A stretch of 64,000 bases of DNA from Pseudisothecium myosuroides. Lineage: Eukaryota > Streptophyta > Bryopsida > Hypnales > Lembophyllaceae. Of this stretch, positions 21,177 through 34,757 are shown one piece after another. The notes beneath the pieces were generated by a model that made no database searches, was not told the DNA's origin, and was given only the letters and a program-made list of their open reading frames with translations. The stretch covers positions 9,364,501-9,428,500 of the forward strand of contig OX637288.1 in the NCBI GenBank assembly GCA_951799445.1, read 5' to 3'. Made by a program: the position numbers and the translations under genes. Positions within the stretch are counted from its first letter, which is position 1; every line of letters starts with the position of its first letter.

Positions 21177-24032
21177 TAAGGCAAGGGATAGGTAGTTCAC
21201 ATTAAAAAAAAATGTTCTCACTACTATGAAGTTTCTTTTCTTAATGATGCATTCTAGTTGTATCTTTTATGTGTGTAGTATGTTTATTTGATTCTATGTA
21301 GTTGCAAAATTTATGTAAGGTGCTTCTTTTAATATACATATTGTTGGATACTTGCATGTACACATATGAATTTGTATGTTCTTATTTTCTTACTCATTCA
21401 ATATTTAATGCAACACATATATATGAATATGTAAACATCAAATACAATGTAAGTTTATGTGTAGGTTGGATATAATTGTGCAAAGTCTTATTTTCATGCA
21501 TATTATGTGATGGTAGAGAATACATTAATGGAAGCACTTTCCATTCACTTCATTCTACAATTCTATTTCGTTTCTTACTACCAATCCTTGCACATTTATA
21601 GTCCACTCTTTGTTGTCTAATATTGAATATTCATCCACCTTTTTTTTATCATGTACCATCAAATTTTGGAAGAAGCTCCAAAGAGATACCAAAATTTTGA
21701 CAACAAAGTGGTCTACCAAATTAGTTAATGCATCAGCCTCTAGAATTCTATAACGATACTTCACCAAAAAAATCATTGCCCTCATCATTTCTAACTATGC
21801 AATGAAATAGAAATCAAACCATTGTCAAAAAATTTAATATAATTTATCAATTTTTTTTAAGAAAAGAGACCTTTGAAGTTAAACATTGGCTTTTGAATTA
21901 GGGATTGATTCTTTGTTGGTATTTCTTTCAACTATATTTATAGACTTCGACATTCAATATAATTTCATTAAAGTTGATAAATTATGTGACAATAAATCAA
22001 ACTTGAAAGTTTGAAAATAAACTTAGGTATAAAACCCAAAGGAAAAAAATAATTTTCATAGATGAAGGCAATATTTTTTGATTAAACACTATAATAAATT
22101 ACAAAATAATTTGGCCATGGAATTGTAAATCATCAATACTAATATTTCAAATGTTTCAACAAACACAGCATAACATATAAATATATTGGTTTCCAAAAAT
22201 TGTCAAATAGTGTCTACCTTGCGAATACATTCTCCGTGACAAAACATAATATAGTTATCCCCAATACAAAAAGTACTTATACTCTATCTTTCATTTCATT
22301 GATGAGGAAGGGATAATTTGAAGTTCTTAATGCAAATATGGGCCTACTCAATTAGAAATTTATAAGAAAGACTACTTCATATGTACAAAGACTTTGTTTT
22401 AAAAGCATTTGATTGTATTAAAAAAAAAGGACAACTACCTCTTGTATGTAATCTACTGACAATTTCCTATGTTCTTCACATGTCGTTTGTTCTTGAAATG
22501 AATTTTAGACCCCGAGTACGCAACCCTTATATTATATAGTCCTAATTATAATCACTTATAATGCATTTCAAACCGATTTCAAGGGATATAATTTGTTAAA
22601 ATGTAGAAAATTCTTGTAGCCTTTTTAATAAGGAATCCAAAACTGTAATTATATGCATGAAATGAATTTTTTTGAGGAAAATAATAGCATTATAAAAATA
22701 ACTATATGAGTTTTTTTAATACATGTACCATGAGACAAGCTACCCAACTTTTTGCACTTTTTAATCATTTTTTAATTATAATTGGAGGTAACTTCTTATA
22801 TAGAATTTTGAAAACTATGCATAGACGTTTCAACTTTTCATATTTATTGTGAGTTTTTTTCTAATCTATATGCAACCTAACATGTTCTACATTTATTTAT
22901 TTTTTAATTTGGTCTTCATCTAACTTTTAGGTCTTTTTAATTTGATATAATTTTTATAGAAGCCAACCTCTAAGCCGTTTTAATGCCAATGACCCCTATG
23001 TATAATATATGAGTTGTGTACCTAGGTTTTAGACATGGTTATCTAAATTTTTTTTCCTTCAAACATATTTTACATCTTTGTTTTGGAAGGTGAAAGTGAA
23101 GTCAAAAAGTTTGATCATTTAGTTCAACATCCATGAAGGACCACATATGTTAAATGGGGCAAATGGAAGTTCCACTAGGTTCTTATAGTCCCAAATTCTG
23201 GTCTCATTTTCTAGAACTTTTTTTGAAGCTCCAAGAATACATTATATTTGCAAGGATATAAGGTTTATTTCACACGGTGTCTGCAAGCCAAAGTTTTGTA
23301 AACTACTTCATACTACATATATACGATTTTGGATTCTTTAATATAAATTTTGGACTACAAGGGATTTTTTTCTTCTTACCTATATATCCTCTACTCAAAT
23401 AGAATGTCATATTTTCTTTCCGAATAAGCATTTGAATTAAGGAGGTACTTCACTATATATATTAAGTATACATTGTTGATGGTGAATGAATTCAAGAGAC
23501 TTGGCTAATGATGAATATCTTTATAGATATCCTTGTACTTTTCCACTTTAAAAAGGAAATACAAAATCCTTGTTGGCTTTTAATTTTTGGTTTAACACTT
23601 CAACTTCTTTCTATAGAGGTTGAGGCTTCTAGAGAGAAGATTCTTCTAAATAGTTTTAGGATGTTTGTAATGATATCTAGAGCTATGTCTTTAGGGTATT
23701 GAGCATTTTATTTTCAAAATCATACTAGGGATTTCATTATCTTTTCAACACTTCCTCTTATTGGCTTAGAGATTTAGGGTTGTAGAGAGAGTGTTCTTTT
23801 CAACACTTATAGAATACTTTTCCTTTTTGAAGTTGACACAAACTTTGCTCACAGTGTATGGCTCACACTGGCCTGGCCATGCACTATGAGCAGCAGTGTA
23901 TGGCCACCGGGAGAGCCTGCTCCGACGGCCGAAGAAGAGTGCCGCGGCTGATCGAGAACCAGGAAGGGGAGGTGCTGGGCGGGCATCAACCGGGCGGAGG
24001 AGCGTTTCTGGCTTTCAGGCTCGGGTAGGAAA
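21177..24032. other. AT-rich gene-free stretch
   Basis: Very AT-rich with short chance open frames only. From about 23,880 the composition becomes GC-rich (leading into the dispersed repeat at 24,033), suggesting inserted repeat DNA. Confidence 0.5.
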
Positions 24033-24095
24033 GGTGCTGGGCAGCAGGTGGGGCCCTGGCAATTTCAGAAAATTGTCAGGGACTTAGTGCCGAGG
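24033..24095 (+). repeat. Dispersed 63-bp repeat, copy 1
   Basis: Starts GGTGCTGGGCAGCAGG and ends TTAGTGCCGAGG; matches 27923-27985 with two differences. A 16-bp piece of its end recurs inverted near 17785-17800. Confidence 0.85.
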
Positions 24096-24222
24096 ATCGC
24101 CTCCCTCCCTTCCAAACCCTAATTCTCCAACCCTGAAAAAAAATCCCCCAAACCCAAGTTTTAGGTATTTTTAATTTTATTTATTTTGGGGCCTTAGGTC
24201 ACTACACTGCTGAAATTTACAG

Positions 24223-24499
24223 TAAGGTAACTACACCTAAAATCATAGAGATAAGCAATTCAGCATGGTTCCTATTGAATTTGGGGGGGGGGGCTTGTTG
24301 GTAGTCAAAAGGAGATTTTAGATTCTCTTAGAATGCATTTTTTGGACAGTGTGTGAATAAACAACAAATTTTCAAAGTACTAAAAACAGGGGCTAGGGCA
24401 ACCCACCACAGACTCTCATGAATAGTGAAAGTACATTTTAGGCAAGAATCTAGAGTGTGCGGTTTTAGAAAGCAGTTGAAATTAGGTGTAGTTACCTTA
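24223..24499. mobile_element. TA-flanked MITE, AGGTA ends (T0)
   Basis: Terminal inverted repeats AGGTAACTACACCTAA / TTAGGTGTAGTTACCT are each flanked by TA. 277 bp. Its right half is related to a solo fragment near 63480-63570. Confidence 0.8.
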
Positions 24500-25302
24500 C
24501 ATGAGGAGGGTCAGCAAGTGGCCCTAATTGAAATTTCCACATCCGCATTCTATGGAAGGTTCGTGTCATTCTAAACCGATCTCAAATTGATATGTGGCAC
24601 TTTTGACACAAAAACCATTTCAATTTTGACCCTCCTATTGGGAATTTGCAACCATGGACATGGATGAAACTTCCAAATTATAAACAAAACTTCCATGTTT
24701 CCATCTTAACTCTTAAAGGACCATAAGGCCACCATGTGACTTGTGCAATATAGTGCTTGCATCCCTAGTCCTTTAGTAGTTAAGACGTGTACATTTGTCT
24801 AAAGAAATTGGCTCCAAGATTTTGTAGCAATTGAGTGTGATTTCACCCATTGAGAATTACAGAAAATGTCACCAAATATTTTCACTCAAAATTTCTTTAC
24901 TGCTTTGCAATCACATTTTTTCTAAAAAGAAAACCCTAGAATCCACCCCATCCTCCTCTTTTTGTATGCACAGTAACAAGCAATAGTATTCCTTCCACTC
25001 ACAGAAATCAAGGAACACAAACAATGGCTACTTCCATGACGTGAAAGTGGCCTAGGGGAATTGACTCCCTTATTGCCCCCACCAAGGATACATGTAAAAA
25101 ATTGCCCCCCTCATTTGTGCTGCGTTAATTATGTATTTCATCACCTCTCCACCCTAATTTAGGGACCTTTGCTTTCAAATTATAATTCAAAGTTTCCAAA
25201 TTTTATCATAGGTGGCAAATTAAAAATTCCAGCATTTCACTAGGGATAAACTATATGGGGTAATGATAGGCAATGAGAGGGGCAATCCCCCTTGAACCAT
25301 TA
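24500..25302. other. Gene-free stretch
   Basis: No open frame or recognisable element. Confidence 0.4.
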
Positions 25303-26235
25303 TTAACCCCTAAAGGACCATTGTCCGTTCGGGGGACAAATGGGACTTGGGGTAGGTACCTACGAGCTGAAATTTTCTCCTAATTTTTTGAAACTTTTTG
25401 TGAATGTGAAAAATTGAGAGAGGTGCGTGTCGGAAAAAAATAATTTGAAATCGGACCTTCGAGCGAGAAGTTATGCCATTTCTTGGAATGCGTGGGGACG
25501 GGGGGCAGCAAAAAAAATTTGCAAAATTTTGAATTTTTTTTTTAATATTTTATTTCTCATAGATTATATTTTTGTCTATCTGGAAAGCTTTGATTCATTT
25601 CATTTGACTTTGTTATGAGGAAATTATGGACATTCTTGTTTTTCGGGCAGTTAGAGCATCTTCTTGAAAAAAATAACTTGTAGGATTCATTTCTAAATGC
25701 TATTTTTGCAATTTTTCAAAAAAAATAAATTCTCATGGTTTAATTTACTTACTAGAACAATCTCACCATTGGGATTAGTGTATTTTAATTCCATCTAAAA
25801 TATATAAATATTTTAGATTTTCCTTCTATCTCGTACCTACTTCTACTTAACAATTTTTTGAAGAATGATAATTAAGTTTTTTTTTAATTTCTTTTTTTTT
25901 CCTAGACTCTCAACTCAATTCTCCACTATAAAGATTTAAAGCTCAAAACTCTGTAGTGCAAAAATTTTAAGTTAAAAATGTTCAAAGTCAAAAAATCTAT
26001 TCCTGCAATGTGCTGAAAAACTTGTTTTTTCCACTTTAAACGCAAATATCTTGCAATCTGTGCGGTCAAAAATTCTGAAATTTTTCCACACTTTTTAATA
26101 CTAGTTAGGTGTAAGATCCTACGGTTAGATGTGGAAAAAAAAACAATTAAATTTTTTTTTTTACTCTTTGCTATAGAAGTGGCAGTTTTGAGTGTTTTTT
26201 TGGCAGAAAATAAGCCTCGGAACTTTAGGGGTTAA
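25303..26235. mobile_element. 933-bp TTAA-flanked non-autonomous element (B1)
   Basis: Left end TTAA-CCCCTAAAGGACCA, right end GGAACTTTAGGGG-TTAA. No coding capacity is apparent. Length equals that of copies at 31627, 34758 and 36133. TTAA targets with CCC-initiated termini are characteristic of piggyBac-like transposons (Sola3 and Kolobok also use TTAA). Confidence 0.8.
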
Positions 26236-28833
26236 AGTAGTCATTTGAAGTCTGCATCATGTGCCTATCTTCCCCAGCCAAAAAAATCACCTCTATTTTG
26301 TGTTTGTTTAGTGTCCTATGTTCTTCATCTCTCCTACTATGTCCTTCCCCTCCCCCCTACCTAATTTGGGGCCTCTAAATCCACATTCGAATTCCAAAAT
26401 ACCAAATGAGTGGCAAATAAAAAATTCCCATGTTTTTTCCCAGGGGTAGAAAACGCAGATTTCAAATGACCGCTTCAACAACCTGCAGTCTCCAGCACCT
26501 GGCTGCTTTCAATTCAACAACGGGGACCCAAGTCCAACTGCCCACAGACAGACAGACAGGCATAAACTTACAAACAATCATCCCTTCCAACATCCATTGA
26601 TTTCGGCCTTGATTTGTCTTCCCCTCCAATGTCAGGGCCACTCAGGGTCCAAGGTCCAAGGTCCAAGGTCCAACTGAACTCACTGAAGGTCCCCCCAACT
26701 GAAGGTAAGGCCCGAGCTCAGTCCCCTAATTCCCCTTCCCCAAGGCCAAGGCCAAGGCACGTTTTTGAAAGCAGGACTAGTCCTGTACAGACGGACGGAC
26801 CGTCGGACGGACTGACGGACCACGCAGCAAACGAAACGGTGCGACAGTACCACGTGGAAGGTGGCCGGTGGGGGACTTACTATTTCGAACTCACTACAGT
26901 AACTTACCCCCACTAAAAAACTTACCCCCCCGTCACGGTAACTGAAAAATTTACCCCCCCCGCGTAGTTCCGTTTGAGTTGTTGTTGTTGTTGACATGCT
27001 GCTGGCTTGCTTGATGGTGCCCCGCTTGGGTTGTTGATTGCGGGGTGGAAAACAACACCAACGCTTTCAATCGGGAGATGTTCGGGCGGCGTCGTCGCTG
27101 CTGCTGCGGCGGCGGACTCTGTTTCGTACACAACAACTGGGGGTGCGGCTGACTGCTCGCACTGGCTGCGCACTTAACTCAAAATCAGTCGCTTGCGGGT
27201 GAACGCACGCTCACTCACAGTGAGATCGGTCGGGCGGATTGATGAGCAGCGTGTTGCGCGAGGTGAGACGCGTGTGTTGATTGTGTTTTGTGTTTGTGTT
27301 TTGTGTTTCGGAGGGGATGGGTTTTGGGGTTCGATTGCTGGAGTTTTGATGGTGTGGGGAGTGTGTGAGCGGGGTGAGGGATTGGAGAGCGAGAGAAGAC
27401 GGGGTTTGGAGGTCGGTGGAGGTGATCCGAGTATTGGGTATTTGGGTATTGGTGGCTAGGTTTTGGTTTTTCGTGATCGGGGCAAGAGGCGATCTTGGGG
27501 AGGGGGATCGGTCGACGAGGGTTTGGGCGTGGTGTTTGATGAGTGGGTTAGCGTGGTGGTGTGCTGCGCTTGGAGGTAGGGATGTGCTAGATTGGTTGGG
27601 AGTTGGGCAATCGCGATGGCAGCTGTTGGTTTGCAATTGCGTTTGGGAATTGCTGTTTTTAGGCCATTCGATGGTCCTGTTTTTGCTTTTCTTCAGTAAC
27701 GTACTCAGGTTGGGAGCTTCTTGATTTACTGTTATGTATATTTATTTTTTTCGGATTTGATTGAGCTGGGAATTAACGCGCTTTCGTGATCAAATGCGCG
27801 GGTTTTGGTTGTTGCATTTCGTGGTTTCGAATTGGGGAGCACTCAAATTGGTCGTGATAGTAACAACCCTGGATTGTGTGTCTGTCTGTTCAGGTGAGCG
27901 TTACGAGAGGTGATCTCCGGAGGGTGCTGGGCAGCAGGTGGGGCCCTGGCGATTTCAGAAAATTGTCGGGGACTTAGTGCCGAGGCCAAGGTCGCTGATC
28001 AAAGCATTCTCTTCTGCTGGTTTACAGCTTCCGCCAGACACCTCTGTGACTCTGTCCTTTCTTCTTGTTGGAGCGAGAGAATTTTCGTCACTGAGGACGT
28101 GATTGAGTGATTGAGAATTAGTTTTGGCTCACGGGTTTTGGATATTCTGGGAACCGCGTGCAGAGAGAGCTTAAGGAAAGGCTCTCGTGATTTGAGGTGA
28201 TTTTGCTGGGGCCGACACTCTCCGTTGGTACGCCCTTTTCTTGCATCATCCTGGTTTTTTCCTCCTATTGAGGCGTGCGCGTTGTGTTGGTGTGCTTTGG
28301 CGATTCTTTTCTGTTAAACGTTTGGAGATATCTATTACTGGCACCAAGGATGGTACCTGTCTGCAACTCTGTTTTAGAGGATACTTACTGTCAAGCTGAA
28401 GAGAATTTCCTTCTTCCGTGGCTAAATTAAATACCTTCTGACCTGGTGACATTCAGTTGTGTTCAAATTTGGCTTCCAGAGGTACCCCAGAGGAGTCGTT
28501 GTGAAATCCTTAAACCCTAAACCCTATTCTAATAGCGTTTCGACATTTTTGAGAGGTGCTTCCTGTCTTAACTCGTGCAAGTGAATCAAGCGATCACCGT
28601 GGACGTATGTTACGGGATGCTATGAAAGAGGGCTAGATTTATTTATAGAGGTGGAATGCATAGAATGCTGGGTTTCCAAGGTCTTCAAGTAATCAAATCT
28701 ACTTAAAATTTCGACCAGTATTGATGTTTATTGCAATTACAGTATCTGGAACCAAATATAGACAGTAGTGTGTTTGTGCAGGGGTGAGAGAAACTTGGAG
28801 TGTATTTGAAAAATGATTTAGGAATTCGGTGAG
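26236..28833. other. Low-complexity DNA and 5' leader of SEN2
   Basis: 26,550-26,830 holds simple repeats: CAGA runs, four copies of GGTCCAA, and GGAC/GACGG runs. From 27,200 the strand is GC-rich; a plausible untranslated-leader intron runs from a donor near 27,260 (CGAG|GTGAGA) to an acceptor at ~27,893 (TTCAG). Open frames here (27,211-27,724) overlap on both strands and resemble no protein I know. Confidence 0.35.
27923..27985 (+). repeat. Dispersed 63-bp repeat, copy 2
   Basis: Same sequence as 24033-24095 with two G/A differences. It lies in the presumed leader of the SEN2 gene. Confidence 0.85.
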
Positions 28834-30705
28834 ATGGGATCAGGCGTCAGATGGAAGTCCCGAGAAGCAGCGGCAGTTGCGTTGGAGGAGCCCATCTCCA
28901 GTTTGTACAAGCAAATGCAGGAATGGGAGCCTGTGAAAGCTCTGCTTGCCCATTCCTCTGTAATTTTGAGTATTGACTTTTCCAAAGCCCAAGTCCTGAA
29001 TCGTGCTTGCTTCGGAAAACCAATATATGCTGCAACGTCGCCGCCATATTCTGCACCATCAACTTCCACCCGTAAGTTCGCCTGCAAGGCAGCTCTTCTT
29101 GTCTCGAACGCTTGGTTTTTCTTGTCGCTGTTCCTTCAATTGTAGGGACTGTCGTAAAGTTGGAGTGCCTTGCAAGCAATGTTGTTGCATGCTTGGTTTA
29201 AGATGCTGCTGTCATGCGTGGGAAGTATCGGGAAAGTCTAATTTCACCTCTGTTTCGGATCTGTTTGGCAGGCTCCCCGTGGATTCCCGAAGTGAACGCG
29301 GAGCCTGACAATGCTTGGTTGTTTCAGTTGGGACTGGAGGAGGCTTTCTTTCTGGCTTCTCATGTGGGGTGCATATTGATTTGCAAGCAGACCGTTGAGG
29401 TTTTTTTCTGGAACTCTCCATGACGTCTCTCTAGCCAAAAGCAAGACTATTTTTGATCCCCGTTTTTTTTTGCAGTGATTGCTAGTGCTCTGAAGCGTTC
29501 AATGAGAGGGTTTACGTCTTTACGTATTCACGTATCCTGTCGTTGATGTATCAGGGGCTTGAGGCTGTGCCCACAGGAGAAGCCTGGAGGTGCATGCAAA
29601 CTAGCCGGCCCGAGTTCGGGTACCTGTATATAGCATATGCACATTTCCGTGTCAAACACTGGGTGGTGCGATCTGGCATCCAGTATGGCGCAGACTTCAT
29701 GGCGTACCGTCATCATCCTGCTCTCGTTCACTCAGAGTGAGTTCCTTTTGTGCCACGCGAAAGTGTTTTCGCATTATTCATCTCTAGAGTCATTGTTAAG
29801 CTAAACGAGCTATGAGACTCCGGTTTGACCTACTAAATATTTCAGACTGTGTCCTTTTGCAGCTATGCTGTCGTAGTGATGGTAGAAGGACAAGAGGAAA
29901 GACTGAAGACATGGACTGAACTGCAAGCCATGAACCGACTGTGTGGCAGTGTTGCTAAGGTATGATAAACTGCAATGCTGCTACTCCAGCCTGGTCCTTT
30001 TTCAGCCCTTGCTTGATTCTAAAAATGAACATCTCTCTACTTCCGTAGTAATTTTCCACGTTTGGATTTACATTAGAGGTTGGAGCCTAGGGCCAACCTT
30101 TCAGAAATTTTGGGGCGCCCTTGCGGGCACCGCAAGGGGGTTGGAAATAGTTTTCAACCAGCAATTGACGCGTCTCGGTAGAACCTCACTAACTGCGTCA
30201 TTGCCCCAAGCACAAAGATGACTTCTGCATCTCATACTTTGCCTTCTTGTGTCCTTAGGGGCGAGTTAGAGGTGACCATGGTTAAGGTATATATGGCTTT
30301 GCTTTATGTAAAGGAGACTCGAACTTCATCTATCAGACTTGGTGTTTCGATGGATTACTTAAAAACAAGCCATATGTCATTCGCTTTGGTCTCTGATTGT
30401 GTGTGTGAGAGCAAACGTGTTTGGAGAGAATTCAGAAGAGTGTGACTCATTTCATTGATGTGCCATATTCTTAATTTGCTCTGACGATTTGTCACGGTTT
30501 TATTGCTGACTTTGTCTGTTTTGTCCAGACGCTGCTGTTGCTTCATATAATTCCGAGGTGTGAAGGACCGGACATGTCAAGTCCATTGTGTCAAGGAGAT
30601 TTTACAGCTGAGGCTGTGGAAGTCCGGAGATGGTTACCAGAGAAGAATCGTGAGAACTTCAAGGATCAGCCCCTTGAGCCTGTGCGAAATGAACCTAGCG
30701 CTTAG
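28834..30705 (+). CDS. SEN2: tRNA-splicing endonuclease catalytic subunit Sen2 (TSEN2)
   Basis: Cleaves introns from nuclear pre-tRNAs as part of the SEN complex. Five exons: 28834-29071, 29272-29399, 29555-29736, 29863-29959, 30529-30705 (TAG); all GT-AG and in phase, 273 residues, close to plant SEN2 homologues. The N-terminal part resembles plant homologues (SKAQVLNRACFGKP, then WLFQLGLEEAFFLA). The C-terminal endonuclease fold contains YIAYAHFRVKHWVVRSGIQY, GADFMAYRHHPALVHSEYAV and LCGSVAKTLLLL. By spacing to yeast Sen2 the catalytic triad is Tyr173 (AYR), His181 (VHS) and Lys215 (VAK), all present. The second intron has a slightly weak donor (GAG|GTTTTT) and its acceptor TATCAG was chosen by phase. 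The gene appears functional. Confidence 0.92.
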
Positions 30706-31626
30706 GAGCGGAAAATCTGTCAGAGACTCTCGGCGTGGACATTTTTCTTTGCCGATCTTGTCTGTGTAACATTCTTTGCTTGAAATGGATGACATGTACA
30801 GTGCAGGGATATATCCTGTGTTAGGAATGTGATGAATGCTGTGTTTCAGTACTTTTGTATGAGAATTGTTGTGATGTAGGATCGTTTGCCAGGTAAACTC
30901 CCCCATTCCACACCAAACTAAGGCTTGTAACAGGAATTCAACGCTATGTCCAGTGCCCTCTAACTCCGTCAGCCCTGAAGGATTAGCCTTGAGTTTTCAC
31001 TCAAAACTGTGAATGCGTGAACATGGGGATGAAAACAAACCAGTTGCTTGAATGGTGCAAACGGTACATCAGAATGAACCAAAATTATAGCAAAAGAAAG
31101 TCTTTCTTCCAGTATTCACAAGAGCAAGTCATAAATGTTCAACTTCGCTACAAGGACTAAGGTTTTCAACACATGCACCGGTCTACACTTCTCTAACCAC
31201 AAAGCAGGAATCAGCCACAAGTGAAAATCAGAGACATTGCCCTTCCTTTAAGTCATTGTCCTTCACAAATTTGCTCCATTCATAAGGAGATAATTATAAG
31301 GTGGAAGCACCCAAAACCGCCAAAATAAGGAATTCAGCATGCTTGCAGGCACCATTTCAAGAACTTCATATTTTTGTGGTGTTAGCAAGAGAAAATCATG
31401 AATTTTCAAAAAAAAAAATAGATTTTTCGGATGTGATATGTAATTTCTATGATTTTTCAAAGTTGCGGGTCTCTAGACCACTGGATCTGTCCTATAGGTG
31501 CACCCAAATCTGAAACCTGCAAAAATCAGCTCTTAACAAATCAGAATTCATAATGTGTCTCTTAAATACGTCAGCCAATAAGAATCAAACATTTAGAGGA
31601 CACATTCATAAAGATCTAGGGACGCT
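30706..31626. other. SEN2 3' flank and gene-free stretch
   Basis: 3' flank of the SEN2 gene, then AT-rich sequence without a supported gene. Confidence 0.4.
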
Positions 31627-32559
31627 TTAACCCTTAAAGTTCCTTGACTATGTTCTCACCAAAAATGCTCCAAAACTGCCATTTCTAGTATAAGTTTCAA
31701 ATTTTTGAAAAATATCATTTTTGGACACATGTAACCGTAGGATCTTGTAGTACCCTGATTTAAGAATATGTGGAAAAAATTTCAGAAATTTCCACCATGC
31801 GGATTGGAAGATATTAGCATTTGAAGTGGCAAAAGTCCTTTTTTTGGCCCTGCGAAAAACCGGGCAGCAGCACTTCACAAGGTCAGATTATTATGAAAAA
31901 AATTCCAAAATGGTTGTGCTTCTTTGGATTAAAACTTCAGGGAAAGTTGGCTACATGCTTGAAAATTTTCAGATTATTTGGAATTGTACAACATATAGGA
32001 AAAAAATAGTAAGTAGAAAGAAGTAGAGAATGGTTCAAAATACTAAATTGTTAAGAAGTTAATTATGGAATTGAAAAATGCCAATCCCAATGGTTGCAAT
32101 GTTGTAATAAACAATCTACATCCTACAATTTTATTTTTTTTGAAAAATATTGAATATTGAGTGAAATAAACGACTTCAAAGTTTATTTTAGAGTAGACAA
32201 TTCATAACTGCCTGCAAACTAAAAATCCTCATAACGTTTGACTCATTGATCCGAATGGAATGATTCAAAGCTTTTTACATATATATAAATCTAATAAACA
32301 AATTTCAAATTTTTATTTTTGAAAAAAGTGATTTTTTCTTATCTGCCCGAACTGCCCAAGTTGAGAAACAAACAACATATTAGGCCATAACTTTTGACTC
32401 GTATTTCCAAATGTCATGAAATTTGTTGCATATGAAAGATATTCCTCGTCCCCACCTTCTATAAAAATTTCAGCCCAAAATATGAAAATCTCCAGTCACA
32501 AGTACCTGCCCAAAATTTCTATGCTGCCAAAAAAGGCATGTTGGTCCTTTAGGGGTTAA
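31627..32559 (+). mobile_element. 933-bp TTAA-flanked element (A1)
   Basis: TTAA-CCCTTAAAGTTCC at the left, GGTCCTTTAGGGG-TTAA at the right. Nearly the same sequence as 34758-35689 in opposite orientation. No protein is recognisable. Confidence 0.85.
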
Positions 32560-34559
32560 GGGCACTCTAGGGACATGGGCAAGGTACAGGGACGGTTTTA
32601 GATGTTTCTACCTTACTTTCTGCCTATCTTTTGAACCCCTCCGACAAGTTATAACATGAGTTGGAGAATCTTCGTGTATCCCTTGGAATTTGATAGAAGT
32701 CTGAATTTGCTTAGCATGATTGTTCATAAAACCCAATGGAAAAACTTGCATGTGTCAAGAAAAGAAAGGGCATATTCTATGTTGGAAAGTTTGAAATTGA
32801 AGGAAAGCATTGTAGCCAAAATGGAAAAAAGAGCAAACTTCAATGGTAAATTATACATCAGAACCTTTCAATCTTAGGAGATCTCAATGTAACAAGCAAA
32901 ACAAAACAAACAAACAAAAGAAAACAAACAGCCAAACTCAAGGTAATGGATGGATGGATCTTGAATTTGTATTGTTAACAAGTGAAAGTGGATTCAGATG
33001 CTCTTTATATACTTTATGCTCTTGAAGGCCATATTTGTTACATTGAGACTTTTCACAGTCTCATTTTTACCTTTGACTCAAAGATAAACTGCTTTATTTC
33101 TTTATTAGTATTTTTTATAAATAGGTAACAATATCAACTTCTAGAATTTTATTTTAGAATCACTATTTTAGAATTATTTATTTTTGTTTTCAATTAATAT
33201 TTTTCAAAATGAATTTACAATAACTAGCATTTTGTCTCAAAATCTGTAAAAAGTCTCAATATAACGAATATGGTCATTTAGTGCATTTTGGAGACTTTGA
33301 ATAAATAAGTTATGGGTTTTTGAAGTGTTGCATCTAGGTGTACATACCAAAAATTACAATAGCTCTTATTGGTTTTCAAGGGTCGATTGTCATATTCTAA
33401 TTGCATACCTAACCTCTAAAGTTCTAAGGCTACTTTGGGGTCAAAAATCACTTAGATTGTCAATTTACTATATCTATTACATTGAGGCAATAGAAAATAG
33501 AAAAATTCTAGAATTCTTATTGAACCGTAGGGTCTAATACTAAACTAAATTTCGTAAAGTTTGACTTTATAGATTGGAAGATATTAACATTTGAAATGAA
33601 GACAACCTTTTTTTTGGCACATTGTTATAGTACTATACAAGACTATTAAGCTAAAGATGTTGATTTTAAAAATTCTATAATAGAGATTTGAGTTGAGAGT
33701 CTTGAAAGGAGTTAACAAAAAAAAATTTAATTTTCATCCTTTAAAAAATTGTTTACAATCAAAACATAAAAGTCTATGAGAGTCTAGTGTTGGATTTTGA
33801 TACGTGGAGGGACAACTAAACTAGTATGTGAGCCCAAGAATGCAAGCTTGTGAGTATTGAGCCTAAAATATAGGTACCTATAATATATATACCCCACACT
33901 ATAGAAGGTGCATGTATCCTAAACACCTGGAATATGGGTATTTGTAACATATATACCCTATAATCATAGATGCTTTCTAAAGTATACACACCTATAACAT
34001 AGGTGTGTAGTATTTCCAAGTGTAGTATTACCATCCTGCATCTTTGCAGCTTGGCTGTGAATAAGGTGTAGAGATTATGACTAGTATTGTATAGATCTTG
34101 CCTACATTTGAGGGCATGTTATTTTGTGTGAATGATTGTGCACCGTGAGAATTTGACATCAATTTTTTAGTCTTGTGACTGGGATTCAAATGCGCGCATG
34201 TGCAAACCAGCCCCTTTTTTTTTTTTTTTAGAAAATGCTAGGATGGCAATCACTTAAAATTTGGTGAAGCGTTGTATTTCTACATTCATCCATCTTTTGA
34301 ACCAAAAAAATACTTTTCAATCACATTCATGCACTTTTCCATCCAAATTTGGCAACTTCATCTACATTTGTAATAGAAATGGAAATTTTTTAGCAAAAAA
34401 ATATTACTTTTATCTAGCGAAAAGTAGACATTTAAATTGAAATGGTGCAATTTGGCCCCACGGTGCCCAAAAAAAAGGACTCGAGTGCGTACCCTGTTTA
34501 TTTCATCAAGATCTAGTTGCCAATTGTTGATGATGTAATTGATATTTAGTTTTGTGTAC
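32560..34559. other. AT-rich gene-free stretch with a TTAA-element fragment
   Basis: No gene. 33410 to ~33740 (AACCTCTAAAGTTC..., GATTGGAAGATATTAACATT) is a degraded relative of the TTAA-flanked family. 33,830-34,030 has loosely repeated ATATATACC and TAGGT motifs. Confidence 0.45.
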
Positions 34560-34700
34560 TAAGGTAGGAGGTCCTTAAATGGAGCGGGTTTTAAATGCAT
34601 CCCCTATCTAGGAATGAGTGACATATTCACTGAAAAATCTGCTATTGTCATTGATGAAGTAGGTGGTCTTAAATGGTCTATTTAAGGACCTCCTACCTTA
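34560..34700. mobile_element. 141-bp TA-flanked MITE (T1)
   Basis: Perfect inverted termini AGGTAGGAGGTCCTTAAAT and its complement, each bounded by TA. No coding capacity. Confidence 0.9.
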
Positions 34701-34757
34701 CTGCATCGACCAAATCTTTTCACTTGATGCACATATTTATCAAAATAGGGAGTCAAT

